In this document: positions 1 through 6,548 of the stretch, piece after piece
How positions within the stretch are numbered: position 1 is the stretch's first letter
Layout of the letters: every line of letters begins with the position of its first letter
Origin: an uncultured Bacteroidota bacterium
Lineage (GTDB): Bacteria > Bacteroidota > Bacteroidia > UKL13-3
Length of the DNA stretch: 9,484 nt
NCBI GenBank assembly: GCA_903898215.1
Contig: CAIUEQ010000014.1
Location: forward strand, 1 to 9,484
Direction: 5' to 3'
Notes under the pieces: generated by a model
Databases searched by the model: none
Told to the model about the DNA's origin: nothing
The model's input: only the letters and a program-made list of their open reading frames with translations
Position numbers and translations under genes: made by a program

Positions 1-875
1 GGTCCGATGATAGAATCTTTGATGATGGCGTAATTGAGTGTAGCATTTTCTCCGATTGAAACATTTGGGCCAATAATTGAATTTGAAATTTTACAATTCT
101 CTCCAATAAAAACAGGAGCGATGATGATGGTGTTTTCAAATTTGTATTTTAGCGTATCATAATTTAACCGCTTCAAAAGAGTAGAATTGGTTTCCAGTAA
201 AATTTCTTTTTTTCCGCAATCGAACCAATTATAAACATCAAAAGTTTTAAACTTTATTCCTTGCTGAACCATGCGCATCAAGGCATCGGTAAGTTGGTAT
301 TCGTTTTGGCTGGTAACTTTATTATTGATAATATATTCGAGAGCATCAATTAATTTATCGCTTTCATTAATTTTATATAACCCAACCAAAGCAAGATTAG
401 ATTTTGGAATAGAAGGTTTTTCAACCAATCTTTTAATCACACCATCATCATCCAATTCGGCAACACCAAACAAACGAGGGTCGTCAACTTTTTTAACTCC
501 AAGCATCGAAACGTCACTTTTTAAAACAGCATCGAGGTCAACATCAACAATCGAATCGCCCAAAACAATTAAAATTTCACCCGCATCTTTTATCTGTTCC
601 TTGGCTAAATAAATTGCATATCCGGTTCCACGTCCTGTTGTTTGAATAACGTATTCAGCTTTAATTTTTGGATAATGTGTTGAAATGTAATTCTCAATTT
701 TATCACCCATATAACCGATCACAAAAACATATTCGTTGATTCCGGCTTTGATCAAAGAATCGATGATATGTGCCAAAATTGGCTTTCCTGCTATTGGAAT
801 TAATGCTTTTGGTTGTGTATGTGTATGCGGGCGAAGTCTTGTTCCTATGCCCGCTACGGGAATAATTGCTTTCAT
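1..875 (-). CDS. Sugar-phosphate nucleotidyltransferase with C-terminal left-handed beta-helix (partial, 3' end missing)
   Basis: The ATG is at 875 on the minus strand and the frame stays open to the window edge, giving 291 residues without a stop. The product should join a sugar 1-phosphate to an NTP in the cytoplasm, making a nucleotide sugar for polysaccharide or cell-envelope synthesis. The N-terminus has the nucleotide-binding signature GIGTRLRP (residues 9-16) followed by QPKAL. A likely metal-binding Asp107 sits in LGDS, then come FGVAEL (136-141), VEKP (151-154) and WFDCG (217-221). From about residue 250 hexapeptide-like repeats begin (APVFIGENCKIS, GPNVSIGENATL), so a left-handed beta-helix tail is being cut off. 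Family members of this architecture (COG1208-like, GlmU/RmlA-related) are usually somewhat longer, so a few tens of residues are probably missing. The substrate (glucose-1-P, GlcNAc-1-P or mannose-1-P) cannot be decided from sequence alone. It is divergent from glyA and has its own consensus promoter. Confidence 0.9.
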   Translation of the reverse strand, partial: MKAIIPVAGIGTRLRPHTHTQPKALIPIAGKPILAHIIDSLIKAGINEYVFVIGYMGDKIENYISTHYPKIKAEYVIQTTGRGTGYAIYLAKEQIKDAGEILIVLGDSIVDVDLDAVLKSDVSMLGVKKVDDPRLFGVAELDDDGVIKRLVEKPSIPKSNLALVGLYKINESDKLIDALEYIINNKVTSQNEYQLTDALMRMVQQGIKFKTFDVYNWFDCGKKEILLETNSTLLKRLNYDTLKYKFENTIIIAPVFIGENCKISNSIIGPNVSIGENATLNYAIIKDSIIG

Positions 876-897
876 GTTATATGATTTTTATTAGTTT

Positions 898-927
898 CAA
901 AAATAGCTCTTTTGCATTGATGTCAAA
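898..927 (-). promoter_or_regulatory. Bacteroidota-type promoter for the nucleotidyltransferase gene
   Basis: Read on the minus strand, TTTG (924-927) is followed after 18 bases by TATTTTTG (898-905), an exact match to the Bacteroidota -33/-7 consensus TTTG / TAnnTTTG. The expected transcription start lies near 891, which leaves a leader of roughly 16 bases before the ATG at 875. Confidence 0.65.
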
Positions 928-939
928 TTGCTAAATTGC
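911..939 (+). promoter_or_regulatory. Possible weak promoter for glyA
   Basis: TTTG (911-914) is followed after 17 bases by TAAATTGC (932-939), which keeps the TAnnTT part of the Bacteroidota -7 element but not its last two bases. If used, transcription would begin near 945, downstream of the TTG codon at 936, so translation would have to start at 960 or 963. It overlaps the divergent promoter of the nucleotidyltransferase. Confidence 0.25.
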
Positions 940-959
940 GTTACAATTATAATTTTAAA

Positions 960-2231
960 ATGATGAAAAAAGATAAAGAAATATTTGATTTGATTGAAAA
1001 AGAAAATCACCGTCAGGAACATGGACTTGAATTAATTGCTTCCGAAAATTTTGTCAGCAAACAAGTGATGAAAGCAGTGGGAAGTGTATTAACAAATAAA
1101 TATGCTGAAGGCTTACCGGGAAAGCGATATTATGGAGGTTGTGAAGTTGTGGATGTAATTGAAAATTTGGCAATCGAGCGCTTAAAAAAATTGTTTGGAG
1201 CTGCATGGGCAAATGTGCAACCACATAGCGGAGCACAGGCAAATGCTGCTGTAATGTTGGGTTGTTTAAATCCGGGAGATAAGATTCTAGGATTTGATCT
1301 TTCGCATGGCGGACATTTAACACACGGTTCACCGGTAAATTTTTCGGGAAAATTATACAAGCCTTCTTTTTATGGTGTGGATGAAAGTACCGGAACAATT
1401 GATTGGAACAAAGTAGAAGAAACTGCAAAACGCGAAATGCCAAAATTGATGATTTGTGGTGCTTCAGCTTATAGCCGCGATTGGGATTATGTGCGTTTGC
1501 GTGCAATTGCTGATTCGGTTGGAGCTTTGTTATTGGCAGATATTTCTCATCCTGCAGGTTTTATTGCAACAGGTTTATTAAACGATCCAATTAAACATTG
1601 CCATATAGTTTCATCAACCACACATAAAACTTTGCGTGGACCACGAGGTGGAGTGATTATGATGGGACAAGATTTCGAAAATCCATTTGGTCAAAAAACT
1701 CCGAAAGGCGAATTGAAAATGATGAGTGCAATATTAGATGGTGCCGTTTTTCCTGGAACACAAGGTGGTCCGCTTGAGCACGTAATAGCAGCAAAAGCTG
1801 TTGCCTTTGGTGAAGCTTTAAGCGATGATTATAAAAAATATATCAAGCAAGTGCAAAAAAATGCACAAGTGTTATCGGCTTCATTTATCGAAAGAGGATA
1901 CAAGATTATTTCGGGAGGAACAGATAATCATTTAATGCTTATTGATCTTCGAAATAAAAATGTGAGCGGGAAAGTTGCCGAAAACGCATTGGTAAAAGCA
2001 GATATAACTGTCAATAAAAATATGGTTCCGTTTGACGATAAGTCACCTTTCGTAACTTCGGGTATTCGTGTTGGTGCAGCAGCAGTTACAACAAGAGGTT
2101 TGAAAGAGAAACAAATGGAAAAAATTGTGGATTTAATTGATAGAGTGATTGTGAAAAATGAAGATGAAAAAACAATCAAAGATGTTCGCAAAAAAGTAAA
2201 TAGTATGATGGAAGATTTTCCATTATATTAG
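960..2231 (+). CDS. glyA: Serine hydroxymethyltransferase
   Basis: This PLP enzyme of the cytoplasm interconverts serine plus tetrahydrofolate with glycine plus 5,10-methylene-tetrahydrofolate, the main entry of one-carbon units. The frame opens at a TTG (936), but I place the start at ATG 960 (or the adjacent ATG 963). Homology begins at KDKEIFDLIEKE, and the extra eight residues look like untranslated leader. This gives 423 residues, normal for the family. Visible landmarks are LELIASENF near the N-terminus, NKYAEGLPGKRYYGG, the SHGGHLTHG segment (about 116-123), ADISHPAG (Asp194 and His197, which contact PLP in the family) and TTHKTLRGPRGG with Schiff-base Lys223. The Pro in ADISHPAG and the segment QKTPKGELKMMSAILDGAVFPG are typical of Bacteroidota. 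It is a single-gene unit, divergent from the nucleotidyltransferase and ended by a strong hairpin. Identity is essentially certain; only the start is in question. Confidence 0.97.
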   Translation: MMKKDKEIFDLIEKENHRQEHGLELIASENFVSKQVMKAVGSVLTNKYAEGLPGKRYYGGCEVVDVIENLAIERLKKLFGAAWANVQPHSGAQANAAVMLGCLNPGDKILGFDLSHGGHLTHGSPVNFSGKLYKPSFYGVDESTGTIDWNKVEETAKREMPKLMICGASAYSRDWDYVRLRAIADSVGALLLADISHPAGFIATGLLNDPIKHCHIVSSTTHKTLRGPRGGVIMMGQDFENPFGQKTPKGELKMMSAILDGAVFPGTQGGPLEHVIAAKAVAFGEALSDDYKKYIKQVQKNAQVLSASFIERGYKIISGGTDNHLMLIDLRNKNVSGKVAENALVKADITVNKNMVPFDDKSPFVTSGIRVGAAAVTTRGLKEKQMEKIVDLIDRVIVKNEDEKTIKDVRKKVNSMMEDFPLY

Positions 2232-2252
2232 AAATAATATTTACCATTTCTT

Positions 2253-2283
2253 AAGCCCACGTTTTAAACCGTGGGCTTTTTTT
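2253..2283 (+). terminator. Rho-independent terminator after glyA
   Basis: A perfect 9-bp inverted repeat (AAGCCCACG at 2253-2261 and CGTGGGCTT at 2270-2278, loop of 8) runs into seven T (2277-2283), 21 bases after the glyA stop. There is no T tract on the opposite strand, so it works mainly for glyA. Its last T residues overlap the stop codon of the convergent gene at 2282-2284. Confidence 0.9.
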
Positions 2284-2848
2284 ATCCCAACCTATGCTGA
2301 ATTAGTGTTTGCACTTGGGCGTATAATTGCATAGGTGAAAACTTTCTCCAATTCATATTGTCAAATTCTCCACCAAAATTTAAATAATAATCGATACCTG
2401 CTCTTCTAAATTCTTCTAAAACATGTTCCTGAAAATTAACAGCAACGATCCATCCTTCATCAATATCCTGAAACCATTCTTCATAATAACAATCATCCGA
2501 ACTATGAAAATTCAATACATTTTCGCCTATCAAAATAAATTTACTGATTCCATTTTCGATAAGCAATTCAACAACATCACGCTTTAAAAACATGATATCG
2601 TTTGTAACCGCATCGTTCCATTCTCCTAACATTTCAATCACTGCAAATTGTTTATGGTAATCGGCAAATAAGATCTTTATGTATAAGGTTGGCGATCCAA
2701 ATTCGTCCCATTGAGGATGGATGACATAATTGTAAATGGTATTTGAAAATTCAAATTCGCTGTATTCACGTTCAAAGAATGGCGAATTCTGATCGTCTTC
2801 CGAACGATAGAGGTCTCTCCAAATATAATAGGGCTCAATTTCCTGCAT
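2282..2848 (-). CDS. Conserved hypothetical protein, Bacteroidota-type
   Basis: A 188-residue soluble protein, acidic and rich in aromatics, with no signal peptide, no membrane segment and no catalytic motif that I recognise. It starts MQEIEPYYIWRDLY; its middle contains IHPQWDEFGSPTLYIKILFADYHKQFAVIEM and LKRDVVELLIENGISKFILIGENVLNFHSSDDCYYEEWF, split here only for description. From memory, similar proteins of about this size occur widely in Bacteroidota as uncharacterised proteins, so I think it is a real gene rather than a shadow. The coding pattern (balanced alpha/beta composition, several conserved-looking Trp, Asp and Gly positions) agrees. The ATG at 2848 is the natural start. It converges on glyA, with its stop touching the glyA terminator, and is divergent from metK, but nothing ties it to either pathway. 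Function unknown. Confidence 0.85.
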   Translation of the reverse strand: MQEIEPYYIWRDLYRSEDDQNSPFFEREYSEFEFSNTIYNYVIHPQWDEFGSPTLYIKILFADYHKQFAVIEMLGEWNDAVTNDIMFLKRDVVELLIENGISKFILIGENVLNFHSSDDCYYEEWFQDIDEGWIVAVNFQEHVLEEFRRAGIDYYLNFGGEFDNMNWRKFSPMQLYAQVQTLIQHRLG

Positions 2849-2929
2849 CGAAGCGAATTTAGAATCACTTTAAAACTTTAACAAAAAATTTCTGTTAAAA
2901 TATTGATAATCAAAAATGAACTTCAGGCC

Positions 2930-2959
2930 TTTGTTACTTCCCATAAATGATTATTTTTG
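2930..2959 (+). promoter_or_regulatory. Bacteroidota-type promoter for metK
   Basis: TTTG (2930-2933) is followed after 18 bases by TATTTTTG (2952-2959), an exact TTTG / TAnnTTTG match with the same spacing and the same -7 octamer as the promoter at 898-927. The expected start near 2966 gives a leader of about 37 bases, too short to hold a SAM riboswitch. Confidence 0.7.
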
Positions 2960-3002
2960 CCGACCATTAAATGAACATTAACTTTTAACTAACAAATAAA
3001 AC

Positions 3003-4268
3003 ATGTCATATTTATTCACTTCAGAGTCCGTATCAGAGGGACACCCAGACAAAGTAGCCGATCAAATTTCGGATGCGCTTATTGATAATTTTTTAGCTTT
3101 CGATCCGAATTCAAAAGTGGCTTGCGAAACTCTTGTAACAACAGGACAAGTAATTTTAGCCGGTGAAGTAAAATCAAAAGCTTATTTAGATGTTCAAACT
3201 ATTGCCCGCGATGTGATCAAAAAAATTGGTTACACAAAAAGCGAGTATATGTTTGAAGCAGATTCATGTGGTGTGCTTTCAGCTATTCACGAGCAATCTT
3301 CAGATATTAATCAAGGAGTAGATAAAAAAGATAAAGAAGAGCAAGGTGCAGGCGATCAAGGAATGATGTTTGGTTATGCAACAAGCGAAACTGATAATTA
3401 CATGCCATTGCCTTTAGATTTGGCGCATTTGTTATTATTGGAATTAGCGGCAATTCGCAAAGAAGGTAAACAAATGAAATACCTTCGTCCTGATGCTAAA
3501 TCACAGGTTACGATTGAATATAACGATAACAACCAACCAATCAGAATTGATACCATTGTAATCTCAACTCAACATGATGATTTTACAAAAGGTGATCAAA
3601 AGAAAATGCAAGTACAAATCACTAAAGATGTAAAATCTATTTTGATTCCTCGCGTGAAGAAACATTTGAAAGTTTCGTTACATAAATTATTTAATGATAA
3701 GATCACTTACCATATCAATCCAACAGGAAACTTTGTAATTGGTGGTCCTCATGGCGATACAGGTTTAACCGGTCGTAAAATTATTGTTGATACTTATGGT
3801 GGAAAAGGTGCTCACGGTGGTGGTGCATTCTCTGGAAAAGATCCAAGTAAAGTTGATAGAAGTGCTGCATATGCAACACGTCATATTGCAAAAAATTTAG
3901 TTGCTGCAGGAGTTTGTACCGAAGTATTGGTTCAGGTTTCTTATGCAATTGGAGTTGCTAAACCAATGGGTATTTATGTAAATACTTACGGTACTTCAAA
4001 ACTAAAATTAACTGACGGACAAATTGCTAAGAAAGTGGAAAGCATTTTTGATATGCGCCCTTACTTTATCGAGCAACGTTTAAAATTACGTAATCCAATG
4101 TATAGCGAAACTGCTGCATACGGACATATGGGACGTAAGAACGAAACTGTTACTAAAACTTTTAGAACTCCGGAAGGAAAAAGCGTTACTAAAAAAGTAG
4201 AACTTTTTACTTGGGAGAAATTAGATTATGTAGAGAAAGTGAAAAAAGAATTTGGTATTAAGAAGTAA
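3003..4268 (+). CDS. metK: S-adenosylmethionine synthetase (methionine adenosyltransferase)
   Basis: The enzyme makes S-adenosylmethionine from methionine and ATP with release of phosphate and pyrophosphate. It is cytoplasmic and normally a tetramer that needs Mg2+ and K+. All family landmarks are intact: GHPDK at 13-17 (His14 and Asp16 near ATP and Mg), Glu42 in CETLVTTGQV, the GAGDQGMMFGYA signature at 115-126, GGPHGDTGLTGRK at 247-259, and the glycine-rich P-loop-like GGGAFSGKD at 272-280, followed by KVDRSAAY. At 421 residues it is longer than the E. coli enzyme (about 384), as is usual in Bacteroidota, with extra charged segments near 105-115 and in the C-terminal third. The ATG at 3003 is preceded by an A-rich leader without a Shine-Dalgarno sequence, as expected in this phylum. 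It is monocistronic, between a consensus promoter and a strong terminator. Confidence 0.98.
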   Translation: MSYLFTSESVSEGHPDKVADQISDALIDNFLAFDPNSKVACETLVTTGQVILAGEVKSKAYLDVQTIARDVIKKIGYTKSEYMFEADSCGVLSAIHEQSSDINQGVDKKDKEEQGAGDQGMMFGYATSETDNYMPLPLDLAHLLLLELAAIRKEGKQMKYLRPDAKSQVTIEYNDNNQPIRIDTIVISTQHDDFTKGDQKKMQVQITKDVKSILIPRVKKHLKVSLHKLFNDKITYHINPTGNFVIGGPHGDTGLTGRKIIVDTYGGKGAHGGGAFSGKDPSKVDRSAAYATRHIAKNLVAAGVCTEVLVQVSYAIGVAKPMGIYVNTYGTSKLKLTDGQIAKKVESIFDMRPYFIEQRLKLRNPMYSETAAYGHMGRKNETVTKTFRTPEGKSVTKKVELFTWEKLDYVEKVKKEFGIKK

Positions 4269-4288
4269 TATCGAGTTTGTATAAAACT

Positions 4289-4322
4289 AAAAATGCCCGA
4301 AGAGTTTTCTTCGGGCATTTTT
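4289..4322 (+). terminator. Strong, possibly bidirectional, terminator after metK
   Basis: A perfect 15-bp inverted repeat (4289-4303 and 4308-4322, core ATGCCCGAAGA, loop GTTT) begins 20 bases after the metK stop. The stem ends in five T on the plus strand and in five T on the minus strand (AAAAA at 4289-4293). It can therefore also stop transcription of the convergent response-regulator gene, whose stop is at 4420. Confidence 0.9.
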
Positions 4323-4419
4323 GTTATAAGGTTAATAAAAATTAGCTGTTCTTTATTTTCTTTTCAATAAGGGAGGTAGAAAAACCCGGAAGGAAATCGA
4401 TGGTTTAAATAAGTTGTTT

Positions 4420-5118
4420 TTACAATAACTTAATTTCGTTATCAATTAACTCGTTAAATATGTGTGTTGCATCGATAATGGCAAGGTCTTCAATAAAATC
4501 AATCATACCTCGTTGAAATCCAAATCTCATTAATCCAGAATCTGTTTTAATATGATGTTTGCTTTTAAATAGTTTTAACTCTCGATAAATAACAGGCTCA
4601 CTTATGCTTAATGTGATTGATATTTCTGTTATTGTTTTATCAAAAAACATTAACCTCAAAATTTTATTTAATCGGAAATTTATATTTGTTTCATTTGTTT
4701 CATTTGTTTCATTTGTTTCATTTGTTTCATTAAAAACTTTTTTTTCATAATAAAATTTACCCGACATGCAGTTTGCAATTGCTTTTTTTAATTGCTTTTC
4801 ATCACATTCTTTCAATAAAAATCCTTTTACTCCAATGCTTTTAAGTTTTTTAAGATTCTCGTTAGATAAATGATTCGATTGGCAAATGATTACTATATCC
4901 TGCCACAATTTTGTTACAATAGTTGCTGCATGTTCTTCATCAACTTCGGGCAACACAGTATCCATAAATAAAAGTTGCGGCTTTTCTGTTTTTATTTTCT
5001 TAATTAATTCATCTCCGTTTTTTGCTTCAAAAATAATTTTGGAGTATCCAATAGTTTCAAGTTTTTGTTTGAGTATGTTTCTATATAGGACATCTGCTGA
5101 TGCAATGGCAATTTTCAT
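4420..5118 (-). CDS. Atypical NarL/LuxR-like response regulator (orphan)
   Basis: I choose ATG 5118 over the upstream ATG 5163 because the receiver fold begins exactly there (MKIAIASADVLYRNIL); this gives 232 residues. Residues 1-117 are a CheY-like receiver with phospho-acceptor Asp53 (FMDTVLPE), Ser81 at the conserved Ser/Thr position and Lys103 (GFLLKE). The acidic pair that normally follows strand 1 (as in ADDH) is replaced by Ser7-Ala8, so Mg2+ binding and phosphorylation may be weak or absent. Residues 130-144 are five Asn-Glu-Thr triplets forming a hydrophilic linker. Residues about 148-205 resemble a divergent LuxR/GerE helix-turn-helix (KILRLMFFDKTITEIS, then LSISEPVIYREL) lacking the usual LTxRE start. 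About 27 further residues end the protein. No histidine kinase is in the window. It is divergent from two secreted-protein genes, which are possible but unproven targets. Confidence 0.85.
   Translation of the reverse strand: MKIAIASADVLYRNILKQKLETIGYSKIIFEAKNGDELIKKIKTEKPQLLFMDTVLPEVDEEHAATIVTKLWQDIVIICQSNHLSNENLKKLKSIGVKGFLLKECDEKQLKKAIANCMSGKFYYEKKVFNETNETNETNETNETNINFRLNKILRLMFFDKTITEISITLSISEPVIYRELKLFKSKHHIKTDSGLMRFGFQRGMIDFIEDLAIIDATHIFNELIDNEIKLL
4687..4731 (-). repeat. 9-bp tandem repeat x5 encoding (Asn-Glu-Thr)5
   Basis: Five uninterrupted copies of TGTTTCATT (plus-strand view) lie inside the response-regulator gene, reading AATGAAACA on the coding strand. All copies look identical. 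Because the unit is three codons, slipped-strand changes would alter linker length by whole NET triplets without breaking the frame. Confidence 0.97.
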
Positions 5119-5203
5119 ACTCTTAATTTTAGGTAAAGATATTTGAAAGATAAAAATTATCACTATAGTTTAAAAAACAGATAAAAATTTAAACAAATAG
5201 ATA

Positions 5204-5233
5204 ATTTTTTAAACGAAAGGCAATTTAGATTTG
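5204..5233 (+). promoter_or_regulatory. Probable promoter of the secreted-protein gene at 5326
   Basis: TAGATTTG (5226-5233) matches the Bacteroidota -7 consensus TAnnTTTG exactly. Eighteen bases upstream the -33 position reads TTTT (5204-5207) instead of TTTG. Transcription would start near 5240, giving an unusually long leader of about 86 bases for this window. Confidence 0.45.
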
Positions 5234-5241
5234 AGTATTCA

Positions 5242-5285
5242 AAACACCGGACACCCACTCTTGGAAAAATGAAGTGCCCGGGTTT
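5242..5285 (+). other. Possible leader hairpin with a 9-codon upstream ORF
   Basis: A GC-rich patch in an otherwise A/T-rich leader can fold. CACT (5256-5259) pairs with AGTG (5273-5276), CCGG (5247-5250) pairs with CCGG (5278-5281), and AAAC (5242-5245) pairs with GTTT (5282-5285), with one internal loop and one bulge. An ATG at 5269 in the apical loop opens a short frame, MKCPGLVKS, ending at 5298. It matches no known riboswitch class that I recognise and may be incidental. Confidence 0.25.
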
Positions 5286-5325
5286 AGTTAAATCTTAAAC
5301 TTTTAAAACTTAACAAAACAAAAGT

Positions 5326-6480
5326 ATGAAAACATTCACACATTTAAAACCGCTTGCCACGCAAGCCAGTAAACAACCAAGAATCTTTTTAAAAGCGAAA
5401 AGATTTTTATTTATGATGATGCTTTCGTTGGCATCTATTTATAATATAACAGCACAAACAACTAACTGTGTTGGTTGCACCCCAATTTCAACTTTAATCA
5501 CATTACCACCAATTATTCTTTGTCCTTCATTAACACTTCGAGATAATACTATTCCTCCTCCAAACACTTTTACTGTACCTGATGCTGTATGGATGCAAAT
5601 TAGATACTATGAAGTAGTATGTGGAGCTACCACTGCAATTAGTATTCATGATGTAACATTTAGCACTATGCAATATAATTGTGAGTTATACAATTTCACA
5701 GTAGTAAGTGGATGCGGTTACCCACCAGCGACACGCCCGTATGGTTTTATTGCGTCACCTTTTATTACTAATACTGCTGATTTAGATGCCTTAATTAAAC
5801 AGCAAATAGCGATTCATGTTCCGATGCCGAATGGTAAATATATACCTAATGCTATTTATTTTGAGAAAGGTTGTATAGAATATGCAATAGTTCAATGGCC
5901 TGCTAACGCAAGAATGTGGGTTTCAGGAGGAGATTCTGCATCTCTTGGACACTATACTAATTTGACAACTTCAATTGTTGAAATACCTTGTGGTGAAGGT
6001 TGCTGCGAAGTAGAACTTGTAACTGGACCGGGTGGTGCCTATGGATATACATATATAAATGGTACATGTGATAATACACCGCCTGACCCCAATTATGTAC
6101 CTACTTTTACTACTATGGATCAATACGGGAATATAGTAACTTATACCGGAACAATTAATCAAACTCTCGGTGCTTGTCATCCTTTTTGCAATGATGGTCC
6201 GCCAGTTTCAGCAAAAAGATCAATGAGTGTTAAAGGAGAAGATAAATCAGTAGAAATAGAATTTTCTGCTTTCCCTACTCTTGTTGAAGATATAATTAAA
6301 TTTACTACATCTAGTCCGATTTTAAATATTGAAGTATACAGCATGGATGGTAAGAAATTAATTAATAAAGCGCCCGAAAACGATATGTTGAATTTATCAA
6401 CATTAGCAAAAGGGATATATCTAATGCGGGTGTATTTTGGAAAAAATGACCTTAGAACTATTAAGATTGAAAAGCAGTAA
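5326..6480 (+). CDS. Secreted Cys-rich protein with probable T9SS type-A sorting domain
   Basis: A 384-residue exported protein. The N-terminus has a long basic n-region (KQPRIFLKAKR) followed by the hydrophobic FLFMMMLSLASIYNI and cleavage near TAQ-TTN (about residue 44). An internal ATG at Met30 would leave only a short signal, so the first ATG is kept. The mature part has no domain I recognise. It contains many Cys in pairs or clusters (CVGC, CGEGCC, GTC, ACHPFC), suggesting disulfide bonds outside the cytoplasm, and many Thr, Pro and Tyr. From about residue 309 the C-terminus (FSAFPTLVEDIIKF, LNIEVYSMDGKKLI, LNLSTLAKGIYLMRV, ending TIKIEKQ) has the pattern of the Por/T9SS type-A sorting domain, which in this family directs passage through the outer membrane and is then removed. 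A gene for a larger T9SS cargo follows 68 bases downstream. Adhesion or a surface role is an inference only. Confidence 0.85.
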   Translation: MKTFTHLKPLATQASKQPRIFLKAKRFLFMMMLSLASIYNITAQTTNCVGCTPISTLITLPPIILCPSLTLRDNTIPPPNTFTVPDAVWMQIRYYEVVCGATTAISIHDVTFSTMQYNCELYNFTVVSGCGYPPATRPYGFIASPFITNTADLDALIKQQIAIHVPMPNGKYIPNAIYFEKGCIEYAIVQWPANARMWVSGGDSASLGHYTNLTTSIVEIPCGEGCCEVELVTGPGGAYGYTYINGTCDNTPPDPNYVPTFTTMDQYGNIVTYTGTINQTLGACHPFCNDGPPVSAKRSMSVKGEDKSVEIEFSAFPTLVEDIIKFTTSSPILNIEVYSMDGKKLINKAPENDMLNLSTLAKGIYLMRVYFGKNDLRTIKIEKQ

Positions 6481-6488
6481 CTTTAACA

Positions 6489-6530
6489 TAGCCAATACAG
6501 AAAAAAATTCTTTCTGTATTGGTTATATTT
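6489..6530 (+). terminator. Hairpin between the two secreted-protein genes (probable terminator)
   Basis: A perfect 12-bp inverted repeat (CCAATACAGAAA at 6492-6503 and TTTCTGTATTGG at 6511-6522), extendable by three weaker pairs, starts 11 bases after the stop at 6480. It is followed by TTATATTT rather than a clean T run, so termination may be partial and some read-through into the next gene is plausible. Confidence 0.6.
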
Positions 6531-6531
6531 G
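6524..6531 (+). promoter_or_regulatory. Possible -7 element for the large secreted-protein gene
   Basis: TATATTTG matches TAnnTTTG exactly and lies 17 bases before the ATG at 6549. No TTTG is found at the expected -33 distance, where the sequence reads AAAA inside the hairpin. It is therefore a weak candidate that overlaps the foot of the hairpin. Confidence 0.3.
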
Positions 6532-6548
6532 ACTAAAAATATTATTAA

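Noticed and set aside
271..612. 113-codon plus-strand ORF with a hydrophobic N-terminus
   Set aside because: It is antisense to the nucleotidyltransferase, whose motifs are clear on the other strand; the Ser/Thr-rich translation is typical of a shadow frame.
936..959. TTG start extending GlyA by eight residues (reading RYNYNFK)
   Set aside because: The extra residues have no counterpart in the GlyA family, the ATGs at 960 and 963 fit the homology start, and 936 lies within the possible -7 element.
876..959. Glycine riboswitch upstream of glyA
   Set aside because: The 84-base divergent region is A/T-rich, holds promoters for both directions and has no room for an aptamer pair.
1054..1506. 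150-codon minus-strand ORF inside glyA
   Set aside because: It lies wholly antisense to a certain gene, has low-complexity His/Leu-rich sequence and matches no family.
2880..2896. Imperfect palindrome AACAAAAAATTTCTGTT as an operator
   Set aside because: It is A/T-rich, imperfect, occurs only once and lies outside the metK promoter; chance is the simpler explanation.
2966..3002. SAM riboswitch upstream of metK
   Set aside because: The leader after the consensus promoter is only about 37 bases, too short for a known SAM aptamer, and no such fold is visible.
5119..5163. Upstream ATG at 5163 for the response regulator, adding MIIFIFQISLPKIKS
   Set aside because: The receiver domain begins precisely at the internal ATG 5118. 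The extra residues would add a short hydrophobic stretch not expected on a cytoplasmic regulator.
5119..5203. Promoter for the response regulator on the minus strand
   Set aside because: Two octamers (TATCTTTC and TATCTTTA on the minus strand) each miss the last base of the -7 consensus, and neither has a TTTG at the right distance, so no site could be chosen.
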